A DNA stretch of 9,005 bases from Oscillospiraceae bacterium (GCA_016293265.1 JAEDEN010000063.1:1-9005), one strand, 5' to 3'; positions 1 to 7,175 are shown, numbered from the stretch's first letter. A program made the numbers and translations. The notes: generated by a model not told the origin, from the letters alone.

Positions 1-45
1 CTCCACCGTTCCTTCCAGCACATACTGGCTGTCCTTGGGCAGCAT
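1..45 (-). CDS. 5' end of a truncated minus-strand gene, possibly a RecD2-like helicase
   Basis: Only the first 15 codons lie in the window; the gene runs off the left edge. The frame reads MLPKDSQYVLEGTVE from an ATG at 45. It is supported by a promoter about 30 bases upstream on the same strand and an uninterrupted frame to the edge. No clear Shine-Dalgarno sequence precedes the ATG, so the start is uncertain. The LEGTVE segment resembles the start of the N-terminal domain of RecD2-type ATP-dependent DNA helicases of Firmicutes, where it is usually followed by a stretch about an asparagine/glutamate-rich strand. That stretch is outside the window, so the identification is only a guess from six residues. 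Confidence 0.45.
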   Translation of the reverse strand, partial: MLPKDSQYVLEGTVE

Positions 46-70
46 GGAAAACACTTGATTATGCGGTCTC

Positions 71-99
71 ATTATAACAGATGGGAGAAAGGCCTGCAA
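71..99 (-). promoter_or_regulatory. sigma-A-type promoter for the truncated left-edge gene
   Basis: On the minus strand, TTGCAG (94-99) is followed by a 17-base spacer and a perfect TATAAT (71-76). The -10 is fully consensus while the -35 matches only TTG. Transcription would begin near position 64 and reach the ATG at 45 after about 20 bases. The short leader leaves no room for a riboswitch. Confidence 0.6.
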
Positions 100-161
100 G
101 ATGAGGGAATTGGTTGTGAATGCCCGGATTGTTTCGTCAAAGCGGCAGTTCCTGCCTGACA

Positions 162-208
162 AATCAAAAATAACTGCTCCGAAACCGACCTGTCAGTTTC
201 GGAGCAGT
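162..208 (-). terminator. rho-independent terminator of asnA
   Basis: A perfect 13-bp inverted repeat (173-185 and 196-208, ACTGCTCCGAAAC and its complement) encloses a 10-base loop. Read on the minus strand it is followed by the T-rich stretch TTATTTTTGATTT. It lies about 60 bases after the asnA stop codon. The plus-strand side has no T run, so it should work in the asnA direction only. It also separates the gltX-asnA unit from the next minus-strand gene. Confidence 0.88.
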
Positions 209-266
209 ATATTCCGGATATGAACGAAAGGTATCGGGGACAGAGGCTTTGGCTGGAAAGGATTGG

Positions 267-1274
267 TTACAGCAAGGTAATGCCGGCCTTTTCGCAGCCT
301 TCCACAGTATCCCGGTCCCAGAGGCTGGCCTGGACCTCGCCGATGTGGCAGGTGCTCAGGAGCAGCATACAAAGGCGGGACTGACCGATGCCGCCGCCGA
401 TGGACTGAGGCAGCTCATTGTTCAGCAGCATCTGATGGAAGGGAAGGGCGCGGCGGTGGTCACAGCTGGCGGCGGTCAACTGGCGGTCCAGAGCTGCGGC
501 GTCCACGCGGATGCCCATGGAGGAAAGCTCGAAGCTGCGCTGGAGAACGGGGTTCCACATGAGGATGTCGCCGTTGAGCTCCCAGTCGTCATAGTCGGGA
601 GCGCGGCCGTCATGGCGCTGGCCGGAGTGGAGGGTCTTGCCGATCTGCATCAAAAACACGGTGCGGTGGAGGCGGCAGATTTCCATTTCCCGCTCATTGG
701 GGGTGAGGTTGGGGAAGCGGTCCTCCAGCTCCTGGGTGGTGATGAAGTAAACATCCCGGTCAGGTCTGAAGGTGAGGACGGGATAGGCGTTGCGCAGGAC
801 GGTGGCAGTGTCGCAAATGCAGCCCACGATCTCCCGGACCGTGTCCTTCAGATACTGCATCTTGCGCTCCTCGGGACGGATGTGCTTTTCCCAGTCCCAC
901 TGGTCCACGTAGATGGAGTGGAGGTTATCCACCTCCTCATCGCGGCGGATGGCGTTCATATCGGTGTAGAGGCCGGTGCCCTCCTTGAACTCATAACGCT
1001 TGAGGGCAAGGCGCTTCCACTTGGCCAGGGAATGCACCACCTGGCCGTCGGTGCCTACATCGGGGATGTCGAAGGAAACGGGGCGCTCCACACCGTTGAG
1101 GTCGTCGTTAAGGCCTGTCTTGCCGTCCACAAACAGGGGAGCGGAGACGCGGTGGAGGTTCAGGCGGACGGTCAGGTTGTGCTGAAACTCCTCGTGGATG
1201 AGTTCAATGGCGCGCTGGAGCTCGTTGTTGGTGAGCTTCATACGGTAGCCTTCGGGGATGAAAAGTTTGCTCAT
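267..1274 (-). CDS. asnA: aspartate--ammonia ligase (asparagine synthetase A)
   Basis: This cytoplasmic enzyme makes asparagine from aspartate, ammonia and ATP (via an aspartyl-AMP intermediate). The 335-residue protein matches the usual AsnA length of about 330 and is recognisable throughout: an N-terminal LTVRLNLHRVSAPLFVD segment (34-50), DVGTDGQVVHSLAKWKR (72-88), the VDQWDWEK active-site strand (123-130), RAPDYDDWELNGD (224-236) and the class-II-synthetase-like GGGIGQSRLCMLLL (293-306). The family shares its fold with class II aspartyl/asparaginyl-tRNA synthetases and is unrelated to glutamine-dependent AsnB. The ATG at 1274 is preceded by AAAGGA about 11 bases away, a slightly long spacing. 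The gene lies 54 bases after gltX on the same strand, with no terminator between, so it is probably cotranscribed. A TATATA in the gap could be a weak extra promoter. Nothing looks broken. Confidence 0.96.
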   Translation of the reverse strand: MSKLFIPEGYRMKLTNNELQRAIELIHEEFQHNLTVRLNLHRVSAPLFVDGKTGLNDDLNGVERPVSFDIPDVGTDGQVVHSLAKWKRLALKRYEFKEGTGLYTDMNAIRRDEEVDNLHSIYVDQWDWEKHIRPEERKMQYLKDTVREIVGCICDTATVLRNAYPVLTFRPDRDVYFITTQELEDRFPNLTPNEREMEICRLHRTVFLMQIGKTLHSGQRHDGRAPDYDDWELNGDILMWNPVLQRSFELSSMGIRVDAAALDRQLTAASCDHRRALPFHQMLLNNELPQSIGGGIGQSRLCMLLLSTCHIGEVQASLWDRDTVEGCEKAGITLL

Positions 1275-1328
1275 GGATAAAACAGTCCTTTATATATGTG
1301 ATTTCGCTTGATTGGAAAAGAAGGGGGA

Positions 1329-2819
1329 TCAGCCCTGGAGCTTCTCAATGCCCAGATGCAGGCGGCGCAGGGTTTCATCTCTGCCCAGGATGTGGCACAG
1401 CTCCACGGCACCGCCGGGAGTGACCAGCTTGCCTGCCACAGCGATGCGTACAGGCCACATGAGGGTGGCGTTTTTCACGCCGAGACCCTCGGCAAGGCCG
1501 ATGAGGGAACCGTGGATGCTCTCTGCCGTCCACTCCGGCAGCAGCTCCAGCATGGGCGTGACTGCCTTCAGCATATCCAGGGCCACCTCGGAGTTGGTCT
1601 TGGACTTCTTGTTGGTGAAGAAGGAGACATCGTAGTCCGGCAGCGTGTCAAAGAAGTCCACCTTTTCCGGGATCTCGGTGAGCTTTTCGCACCGGGCCTG
1701 CAGCAAGGCGGCAACGGCGGCGGCGTCGATGGCGGGATTTTTCACGCTCTCACGGATATAGGGCTCGGCCACCTTGGCGAAGGCTTCGGGCTCCATGGCA
1801 CGCAGGTAGTTGGCGTTAAAGTAGTCCAGCTTGGCGATGTCGAAGATGGCGGGGGACTTGGAGATGCCGGCGATGTCAAAGGCATCCACCAGCTCGGACA
1901 GCGTAAAGAACTCCTTTTCGGCCAGCTCGCCCTTGGGAGACCAGCCCAGCAGGGCCACATAATTCAAAACGGCGTTGGTCAGGTAGCCCTTTGCGATGAG
2001 GTCCTCATAAGAGGGATCGCCGTGCCGTTTGGACATCTTGTTGTGCTGGTCCCGCATGACGGGGGAGCAGTGGACGTAGGTGGGGATCTCCCAGCCAAAG
2101 GCCTGGTACAGCAGGTTATACTTGGGGGCGGAGGAGAGGTACTCGCTGCCGCGCACCACATGGGTGATTCCCATGAGATGATCGTCCACCACGTTGGCAA
2201 AGTTATAGGTGGGCAGGCCGTCCCGCTTAATCAGGACCTGGTCATCCAGGGTGGTGTTTTCCACGGTGATGTCGCCGAAGGACACATCGTGGAAGGTAGT
2301 GGTGCCCTCGTGGGGGATGCGCTGGCGGATGACGTAAGGCTTGCCGGCGGCGAGATTGGCCGCCACCTCTTCCGCGCTCAGGCTGCGGCAGGGATCGTCC
2401 TCGCGGTTGAAGTCGCCGGAATCCTCTTCAGATTCGCTCTTTTCACAAAAGCAGTAATAGGCGGCGCCCTTTTCCACCAGAAGCTGGGCGTACTTGCCGT
2501 AAAGGCCCCGGCGCTCGGTCTGGATGTAGGGACCCACGGGGCCGCCCACATCGGGGCCTTCGTCGTGATCCAGGCCGCATTCGGCCATGGTCTTGTAGAT
2601 CACGTCCACGGCGCCTTCCACCAGGCGGCCCTGGTCGGTATCCTCGATGCGGAGGATAAAGGTGCCGCCGGCGTGGCGGGCGATCAGCCAGGTGTACAGC
2701 GCGGTGCGCAGGTTGCCCACGTGCATATAGCCGGTAGGGGAGGGGGCGAAACGGGTACGGACCTTCCCCTTGGGGATACGGGCTTCCATCTCTTCGAAGA
2801 AATTCATATCCAGTGCCAT
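1329..2819 (-). CDS. gltX: glutamate--tRNA ligase
   Basis: A class I aminoacyl-tRNA synthetase that charges tRNA-Glu with glutamate; in most Firmicutes the enzyme is non-discriminating and also charges tRNA-Gln for later amidation by GatCAB (known of the group, not shown here). The 496-residue protein has the Rossmann catalytic core with RFAPSPTGYMHVGN (23-36, HVGN as the HIGH motif), RIEDTDQGR (57-65), the DEGPD segment (86-90) and KMSKRHG (261-267), followed by the helical anticodon-binding C-terminal half. An insertion at 121-146 has C123-x-C125 and C144, like the zinc site of E. coli GluRS, but the fourth ligand position is serine rather than histidine. The start at 2819 is chosen because GGAGG lies 8 bases upstream; an in-frame ATG 15 bases earlier overlaps that site, and the longer reading extends past the promoter. 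Confidence 0.96.
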   Translation of the reverse strand: MALDMNFFEEMEARIPKGKVRTRFAPSPTGYMHVGNLRTALYTWLIARHAGGTFILRIEDTDQGRLVEGAVDVIYKTMAECGLDHDEGPDVGGPVGPYIQTERRGLYGKYAQLLVEKGAAYYCFCEKSESEEDSGDFNREDDPCRSLSAEEVAANLAAGKPYVIRQRIPHEGTTTFHDVSFGDITVENTTLDDQVLIKRDGLPTYNFANVVDDHLMGITHVVRGSEYLSSAPKYNLLYQAFGWEIPTYVHCSPVMRDQHNKMSKRHGDPSYEDLIAKGYLTNAVLNYVALLGWSPKGELAEKEFFTLSELVDAFDIAGISKSPAIFDIAKLDYFNANYLRAMEPEAFAKVAEPYIRESVKNPAIDAAAVAALLQARCEKLTEIPEKVDFFDTLPDYDVSFFTNKKSKTNSEVALDMLKAVTPMLELLPEWTAESIHGSLIGLAEGLGVKNATLMWPVRIAVAGKLVTPGGAVELCHILGRDETLRRLHLGIEKLQG

Positions 2820-2865
2820 GAAAGGAACCTCCATGTCAGTAAATTTGCGTAAAACAACAAAGTAC

Positions 2866-2894
2866 ATTATCTCTGTTTCCCGGGAGAATGTCAA
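2866..2894 (-). promoter_or_regulatory. sigma-A promoter for gltX-asnA
   Basis: On the minus strand a perfect TTGACA (2889-2894) is followed by a 17-base spacer and GATAAT (2866-2871, five of six). Transcription would start near 2859, giving a leader of about 40 bases to the gltX ATG at 2819. That is too short for a T-box. Confidence 0.8.
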
Positions 2895-2914
2895 GTAAGA
2901 TTCACAAGAACAGA

Positions 2915-2943
2915 TTGCACTTTCCCCCATTCCATGATACAAT
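2915..2943 (+). promoter_or_regulatory. sigma-A promoter for the trpS operon
   Basis: TTGCAC (2915-2920), a 17-base spacer and TACAAT (2938-2943, five of six) form a plausible promoter divergent from that of gltX; the two -35 boxes are 20 bases apart. The start would be near 2950, leaving about 58 bases of leader. The leader carries a small hairpin (2964-2978, GCGCCC / GGGCGC with a 3-base loop) that is too small and lacks a T run to be a terminator. There is no room for a T-box. Confidence 0.65.
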
Positions 2944-3007
2944 AACAGGCAATCTGCTGTATTGCGCCCATGGGGCGCGGCGACTTGAAATAACAGAGGT
3001 GCGAATC

Positions 3008-4015
3008 ATGGAAAATGAAGTGCAGAAGAAACGGATTCTCAGCGGTATCCAGCCCTCCGGCAATCTGACCCTGGGCTCCTATCTGGGGGCTATCAAGAAC
3101 TGGGCGGCCCTGGCCGATGAGTATGATTGTTATTATATGATGGCGGATATGCATACCATCACGGTGCGCCAGGTTCCCGCCGACCTGCGCCGCAATACCC
3201 TGACCCAGCTGGCTGCTTACATCGCCAGCGGCCTGGACCCGGAGAAGAACGTCCTTTTCGTCCAGTCCCACGTCCCTGCCCATGCCCAGCTTGGCTGGGT
3301 GCTGGATTGCTACACCATGTTTGGTGAGCTTTCCCGTATGACCCAGTTCAAGGATAAGTCCGCCAAGAACGCGGACAATATCAACGCCGGCCTTTTTACC
3401 TACCCCGCCCTGATGGCAGGCGATATCCTGCTGTACCAGGCGGACCTGGTGCCCGTTGGCGGCGACCAGAAGCAGCACGTGGAGATCTGCCGCGATATCG
3501 CAAACCGTTTCAACGGCATCTATGGCGAGACCTTCAAGATTCCCGAGCCCTATATTCCCAAGGTGGGCGCCCGCATTATGAGCCTCACCTCGCCCGAAAA
3601 CAAGATGTCCAAGTCCGACAAGGACCCCAATGGCTGCGTGTATATGCTGGAAAAGCCCGAGGACATCATGCGCAAGTTCAAAAAAGCCGTTACGGATTCC
3701 GACGCCTGCGTTCGCTTTGATCCCGAGAACAAGCCCGGCGTTTCCAATCTGATGCAGATCTATTCCGCCGCCACCGGAGCGGCCTTTGAACAGATCGAGG
3801 CTGAATTTGCCGGCCGCGGCTACGGTGACTTCAAAAAGGCCGTGGGCGAATCCGTGGTGGAGATGCTCCGCCCCATCCGTGAGGAGACCGAACGCCTTCT
3901 TTCCGACAAGGCGTACCTGGAAACCATCTACCGCAGCGGTGCGGAACGGGCCTCTTACGTTGCAAACCGTACCCTGGGCAAGGTCTACAAGAAGGTCGGC
4001 TTCCTGGCTCGATAA
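3008..4015 (+). CDS. trpS: tryptophan--tRNA ligase
   Basis: A cytoplasmic class I synthetase that charges tRNA-Trp with tryptophan. The 335-residue protein is of normal bacterial TrpRS length. It shows SGIQPSGNLTLGSYLGAI (12-29, containing the HIGH-equivalent TLGSY), the YPALMAGDILLYQAD segment (132-146), GGDQKQHVE (151-159, the family's GxDQ/tRNA-Trp signature), KMSKS (199-203) and a helical C-terminal tail with GAERA (311-315). The ATG at 3008 is preceded by AGAGG with an 8-base spacer and the protein begins where family members do. An upstream in-frame ATG at 2888 would start before the promoter, so it is rejected. It is the first gene of a four-gene operon; the next ATG follows the stop by 12 bases. 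No T-box, attenuator or Trp-rich leader peptide is seen. Confidence 0.96.
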   Translation: MENEVQKKRILSGIQPSGNLTLGSYLGAIKNWAALADEYDCYYMMADMHTITVRQVPADLRRNTLTQLAAYIASGLDPEKNVLFVQSHVPAHAQLGWVLDCYTMFGELSRMTQFKDKSAKNADNINAGLFTYPALMAGDILLYQADLVPVGGDQKQHVEICRDIANRFNGIYGETFKIPEPYIPKVGARIMSLTSPENKMSKSDKDPNGCVYMLEKPEDIMRKFKKAVTDSDACVRFDPENKPGVSNLMQIYSAATGAAFEQIEAEFAGRGYGDFKKAVGESVVEMLRPIREETERLLSDKAYLETIYRSGAERASYVANRTLGKVYKKVGFLAR

Positions 4016-4027
4016 GGGAGAAACGTT

Positions 4028-5146
4028 ATGGTCATCGAAAATCAACTGTTCGGCTATGTGATGCTGGCACTGCTGGTTGCCATGGTGGTCAGCTTCCTGA
4101 CAAGCCCGGTGGTGAAGAACTTCGCCTATAAGGTGGGCGCCATCGATGTGCCCAAGGACGCCCGCCGGATGCATAAAAAGCCCATCCCCCGCCTGGGGGG
4201 ACTGGCCATCTTCCTGGGGTTCATGGTCAGCGTCATTTTGTTTGTCCCCATCCGGGGAGACCGGGAGATGCAGAGCATCCTTCTGGGGGCGGTCATCATT
4301 GTGGTTTTGGGCGTGGTGGACGACATCATGGCCCTGCCCGCCATGCTGAAATTCGTCGTGCAGATCGCGGCGGCCCTGATCCCGGCCCTCAACGGCGTGG
4401 TCATTCAGGCCGTTTCCAACCCCAATGTGTTCTCCAGCGAGGCTTACTGGGTGCTGGGCTGGCTCTCCATTCCGGTGACGGTCATCTGGATCGTGGCGGT
4501 CACCAATTCCGTCAATCTCATTGACGGCCTGGACGGACTTGCCAACGGCGTTTCCGCCATCTCCGCCACCACCGTTCTGGTCATCGCCCTCCTGGCCTCC
4601 GAGGCCCAGGTGGCGCTGGTCATGGCGGCGCTGGTGGGCGCGAGCGTGGGCTTCATGCCCTATAACCAGAACCCTGCCAAGATGTTTATGGGGGATACCG
4701 GCGCCACGTTCCTGGGTTTTATCCTTGCCTCTATGTCCATCCAGGGCCTGTTCAAGTTCTACGCAGTCATTTCCTTTGTGGTGCCCTTCCTGATTCTGGG
4801 CCTGCCTATTTTTGACACGGCCTTCGCCTTTACGCGGCGCATCGCCCACGGCCAGAGCCCCATGCACGCGGACCGCAGCCATATCCACCACCGCCTGATC
4901 GACATGGGCCTCAACCAGAAGCAGGCCGTGGCCACGCTGTATGTCATCTCCGCCATTTTGGGCCTTTCCGCCGTAGTGCTGACCGCCGGCGGCGAGGGCA
5001 AGGCCATGATCCTCTTTGCCGCCCTTTGCATTGTGGCTGTGGTTGCCGCCCGGGTGGTATTTCCCAAGGAAGTAACGGAGGAGCTCCAGGAAGAGCTGGA
5101 AGAGATCAAGGAGCACGGCCATAATAAGAAAGGCGGTGAATCGTAA
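4028..5146 (+). CDS. tagO: undecaprenyl-phosphate N-acetylglucosamine-1-phosphate transferase, TagO/WecA family
   Basis: An integral membrane enzyme of the MraY/WecA/TagO superfamily. By homology it transfers a sugar-1-phosphate, most likely GlcNAc-1-phosphate from UDP-GlcNAc, to undecaprenyl phosphate on the inner face of the membrane, the first step of wall teichoic acid or a related polymer. The 372-residue protein is a series of hydrophobic segments (first at 8-27) with the conserved cytoplasmic motifs: RRMHKKPIPRLGG (46-58), VVDD (96-99, the Mg-binding DD pair), NSVNLIDGLDGLANG (160-174), FMGDTG (220-225) and HADRSHIHHRL (280-290). The histidine motif fits WecA/TagO rather than MraY. The last 25 residues are a charged, acidic tail. 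AAGGGAG, overlapping the trpS stop, lies 7 bases before the ATG. Directly followed by an epimerase gene, which supports a GlcNAc/ManNAc wall-linkage role. The exact sugar is inferred. Confidence 0.92.
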   Translation: MVIENQLFGYVMLALLVAMVVSFLTSPVVKNFAYKVGAIDVPKDARRMHKKPIPRLGGLAIFLGFMVSVILFVPIRGDREMQSILLGAVIIVVLGVVDDIMALPAMLKFVVQIAAALIPALNGVVIQAVSNPNVFSSEAYWVLGWLSIPVTVIWIVAVTNSVNLIDGLDGLANGVSAISATTVLVIALLASEAQVALVMAALVGASVGFMPYNQNPAKMFMGDTGATFLGFILASMSIQGLFKFYAVISFVVPFLILGLPIFDTAFAFTRRIAHGQSPMHADRSHIHHRLIDMGLNQKQAVATLYVISAILGLSAVVLTAGGEGKAMILFAALCIVAVVAARVVFPKEVTEELQEELEEIKEHGHNKKGGES

Positions 5147-5147
5147 G

Positions 5148-6293
5148 ATGGAAAGGATCCGTATCATGAGCGTCTTCGGAACCCGCCCGGAGGCCATTAA
5201 AATGTGCCCGCTGGTGAAGGAACTGGCCTCCCGGGAGGAGATCGAAAGCCTTTGCTGCGTCACCGCCCAGCACCGCCAGATGCTGGACAGTGTTCTGGAG
5301 GTCTTTGACGTGAAGCCCGACTGGGACCTGGACATCATGACCCCCCGCCAGACCCTCTCCACCATCACCAGCAAGTGTCTCACCGGCATGGACGAGGCCA
5401 TCGACGCCCTGAAGCCCGATATGATCCTGGTGCATGGGGACACCTCCACCACCTTTGCCGGAGCCCTTTCTGCCTTTTACCACCAGGTAAAGGTAGGCCA
5501 TGTGGAGGCAGGCCTTCGGACTTATGATAAGTATTCTCCCTTCCCGGAGGAGATGAACCGCAAGCTGGTATCCTCCATCGCGGACCTTTATTTCTGCCCC
5601 ACCGCCAATAATAAGGCGAATCTGCAGCGGGAGGCCATCACCGACGGGCTTTTTATCACCGGCAACACCGTCATCGATGCATTAAAGACTACGGTTCAGT
5701 CCGGGTATCGGTTTGCAACGGAAGAGCTGAACCACCTTCCCTATGACGAAAAGAAGATCATTCTGGTCACCTGTCACCGCCGGGAAAACTACGGCGAGCC
5801 CATGAAGAACATCTTCCTGGCCCTCCGGGAGATCGCGGAGCGCAACAGCGGCGTGGAGCTGGTCTATCCCGTCCACCTGAGCCCTGTCGTCCGGGAGGCG
5901 GTGGACAAGTACCTCCGGGGGGCGCCCCGGGTCCATCTCATCGATCCGCTGCCCGCAGATGAGATGCACAACCTCATGGCGCGCTGCTATATGGTCATGA
6001 CGGACTCCGGCGGCCTTCAGGAGGAGGCTCCTGCCTTGGGCAAGCCTGTTTTGGTGCTGCGCCGGGAGACGGAGCGGCCCGAGGCTGTGGAGGCCGGCAC
6101 TGTGAAGCTGGCCGGTGTGGTGCAGGACGATATCGTCACCATGGCGGAGCGGCTGATCCAGGATAAGAATGCCTACGCCCAAATGGCCCATGCCGTGAAC
6201 CCCTATGGCGACGGCAACGCCTGCCGCCGCATCGCCGATGCAATCTTGTGGTATTTCGGCCGTGGGGAAAAGCCCGCGGACTATCTGGCCTGA
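5148..6293 (+). CDS. wecB: UDP-N-acetylglucosamine 2-epimerase, non-hydrolysing
   Basis: A cytoplasmic enzyme that interconverts UDP-GlcNAc and UDP-ManNAc, supplying ManNAc for surface polymers; the Bacillus counterpart is MnaA. The 381-residue protein has the GT-B fold signatures: MSVFGTRPEAIKM (7-19), HGDTST (96-101), HVEAGLRTYDKYSPFPEEMNR (118-138), TGNTVIDAL (171-179), VTCHRREN (207-214), TDSGGLQEEAPALGKPVLVLR (285-305) and GTVKLAG (317-323). D98, E120, E134 and H210 align by motif with the E. coli catalytic residues D95, E117, E131 and H213. The ATG at 5148 is chosen because AAGGCGGTGA (5130-5139) is an almost perfect ribosome-binding site 8 bases before it; the upstream in-frame GTG at 5136 sits inside that site. 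The start is one base after the tagO stop, so translational coupling is likely. Confidence 0.96.
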   Translation: MERIRIMSVFGTRPEAIKMCPLVKELASREEIESLCCVTAQHRQMLDSVLEVFDVKPDWDLDIMTPRQTLSTITSKCLTGMDEAIDALKPDMILVHGDTSTTFAGALSAFYHQVKVGHVEAGLRTYDKYSPFPEEMNRKLVSSIADLYFCPTANNKANLQREAITDGLFITGNTVIDALKTTVQSGYRFATEELNHLPYDEKKIILVTCHRRENYGEPMKNIFLALREIAERNSGVELVYPVHLSPVVREAVDKYLRGAPRVHLIDPLPADEMHNLMARCYMVMTDSGGLQEEAPALGKPVLVLRRETERPEAVEAGTVKLAGVVQDDIVTMAERLIQDKNAYAQMAHAVNPYGDGNACRRIADAILWYFGRGEKPADYLA

Positions 6294-6317
6294 GGATTTC
6301 AACGAAACGGGGGAGCT

Positions 6318-7067
6318 ATGGACAAGCGGAATCTGAAATGGATCACATGGGGATTCGCGCTGATCACGGTGCTGGTGGTGGCGCTGATGCTGACCCGCAC
6401 CCTGCGCCGCAGCGTCCATATCACCCTGCCCGCCCCGCAAAGCAGCGTGGAGGACAGTCAGAACAATGGGGAGAGTAACCAGGATATGCTCTCCGTCATT
6501 GAGATCACGCCCAAAACGGTGCAGTTTGCCATCGAGACCCTTCGCAGGCCGGAAAGTTACCGCCGCACCATCACCCTGGAGCAGTTCTGGGAGGGCGGCA
6601 GCGGAGCATGGACGGTGAACGCCTTCGTGAAGGACGGCTGGAGCCGGGCTGACCGAACCATGCCGGATAACCGGGTGCGCCACACCGTCACCAACGGTGA
6701 GACCACCTATATCTGGTACAATAGTGAGAAAGAGATTTACACCGCTGCGGCCGGGGATATCACGGCGGACGATGACCAGAGCATCCCCACCTACGAGGAC
6801 ATCCTCTCCCTTCCCGTGGAGGAGATTGCCATTGCAGATTACCGGGAGCTTTCCGGCGTAAGCTGCATCTACACGGAAACGGCGGAAAACGGCCGGGGTT
6901 ATTGCCTGCGCTACTGGGTCAGCGTGGAAACAGGCCTTCTGGTATCGGCGGAAAAGCTGCTGAACGGGGAGCTTGTTTACCGGATGAGTGCCCTGGGCGT
7001 TGAGGTGGTGGAGCCGGCCAACGCGGATTTCACCCTGCCCGACGGGACGGAGCTAATCACATCCTGA
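6318..7067 (+). CDS. membrane-anchored protein of unknown function, possibly with a LolA/MucB-like domain
   Basis: A 249-residue protein that I do not recognise with certainty. It has a short basic N terminus (MDKRN), one hydrophobic segment at about 8-27 with no obvious signal peptidase site and a basic stop (TRTLRR), a Ser/Asn/Gln/Glu-rich linker (40-58), and a soluble domain from about 60 to the end. That topology puts the domain outside the membrane. The domain alternates short strands, and its C-terminal part, with YWVSVETGLLVSAEKL (199-214) then a strand, EPANADF and LPDGTEL (239-245), resembles the LolA/LolB/MucB-RseB type of half-barrel; this is an impression, not a match. Two cysteines (183, 196) could form a disulfide. 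The gene follows wecB by 24 bases and closes the operon. GGGGGAG lies unusually close to the ATG, but no better start exists. A role in wall or envelope assembly is inferred from context only. Confidence 0.85.
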   Translation: MDKRNLKWITWGFALITVLVVALMLTRTLRRSVHITLPAPQSSVEDSQNNGESNQDMLSVIEITPKTVQFAIETLRRPESYRRTITLEQFWEGGSGAWTVNAFVKDGWSRADRTMPDNRVRHTVTNGETTYIWYNSEKEIYTAAAGDITADDDQSIPTYEDILSLPVEEIAIADYRELSGVSCIYTETAENGRGYCLRYWVSVETGLLVSAEKLLNGELVYRMSALGVEVVEPANADFTLPDGTELITS

Positions 7068-7082
7068 ATTGAAAAAATGACG

Positions 7083-7094
7083 GAGCCATGGCTC
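7083..7094. repeat. 12-bp perfect palindrome after the operon
   Basis: GAGCCATGGCTC is a perfect palindrome 15 bases after the last operon stop codon. It sits in a larger imperfect inverted repeat, with ATGAC at 7077-7081 and GTCAT at 7098-7102. No T run follows, so it is not a classical terminator. It abuts the tentative left end of the insertion sequence and could be a target-site feature or an operator-like site. Confidence 0.6.
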
Positions 7095-7113
7095 AATGTC
7101 ATTAAGTTAATCT

Positions 7114-7175
7114 AAAAACACAGCCGTTGAGGGACGGAGAACTGACTTCCGTTCCTTAACGGCTGTGCTGTTTTT
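7114..7175. terminator. bidirectional terminator-like hairpin
   Basis: CACAGCCGTT (7119-7128) pairs perfectly with AACGGCTGTG (7158-7167), and the inner bases continue the pairing (GAGGGACGGA with TCCGTTCCTT, two G-U pairs) to give a 20-bp stem with a 9-base loop. An A run precedes it and CTGTTTTT follows, so the mirror transcript also ends in a T run. It probably terminates the trpS operon and blocks transcription in either direction at the insertion sequence boundary. Confidence 0.82.

Noticed and set aside
1308..2852. A 514-residue plus-strand frame opposite gltX, and a 343-residue one opposite asnA (249-1280)
   Set aside because: Both are shadows of conserved genes in G/C-rich DNA, with repetitive Gly/Val/Ala/His-rich products and no domain; the minus-strand genes have motifs, ribosome sites and promoters.
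2970..2993. A 7-codon frame (MGRGDLK) in the trpS leader as an attenuation leader peptide
   Set aside because: It has no tryptophan codons, no ribosome-binding site and its ATG is inside a small hairpin; no alternative terminator follows.
2950..3007. A T-box riboswitch ahead of trpS
   Set aside because: The leader is only about 58 bases, far shorter than a T-box, and has no antiterminator or terminator.
2891..5452. An 853-residue open frame on the minus strand opposite trpS, tagO and wecB
   Set aside because: It is antisense to three clearly conserved genes, its product is low-complexity and rich in His, Gly and Gln with no recognisable domain, and such frames are common opposite G/C-rich codon usage.
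7077..7102. The palindrome at 7083-7094 as the operon terminator
   Set aside because: It has no T run after it and no loop; the 7114-7175 hairpin with flanking A and T runs is a much better candidate.
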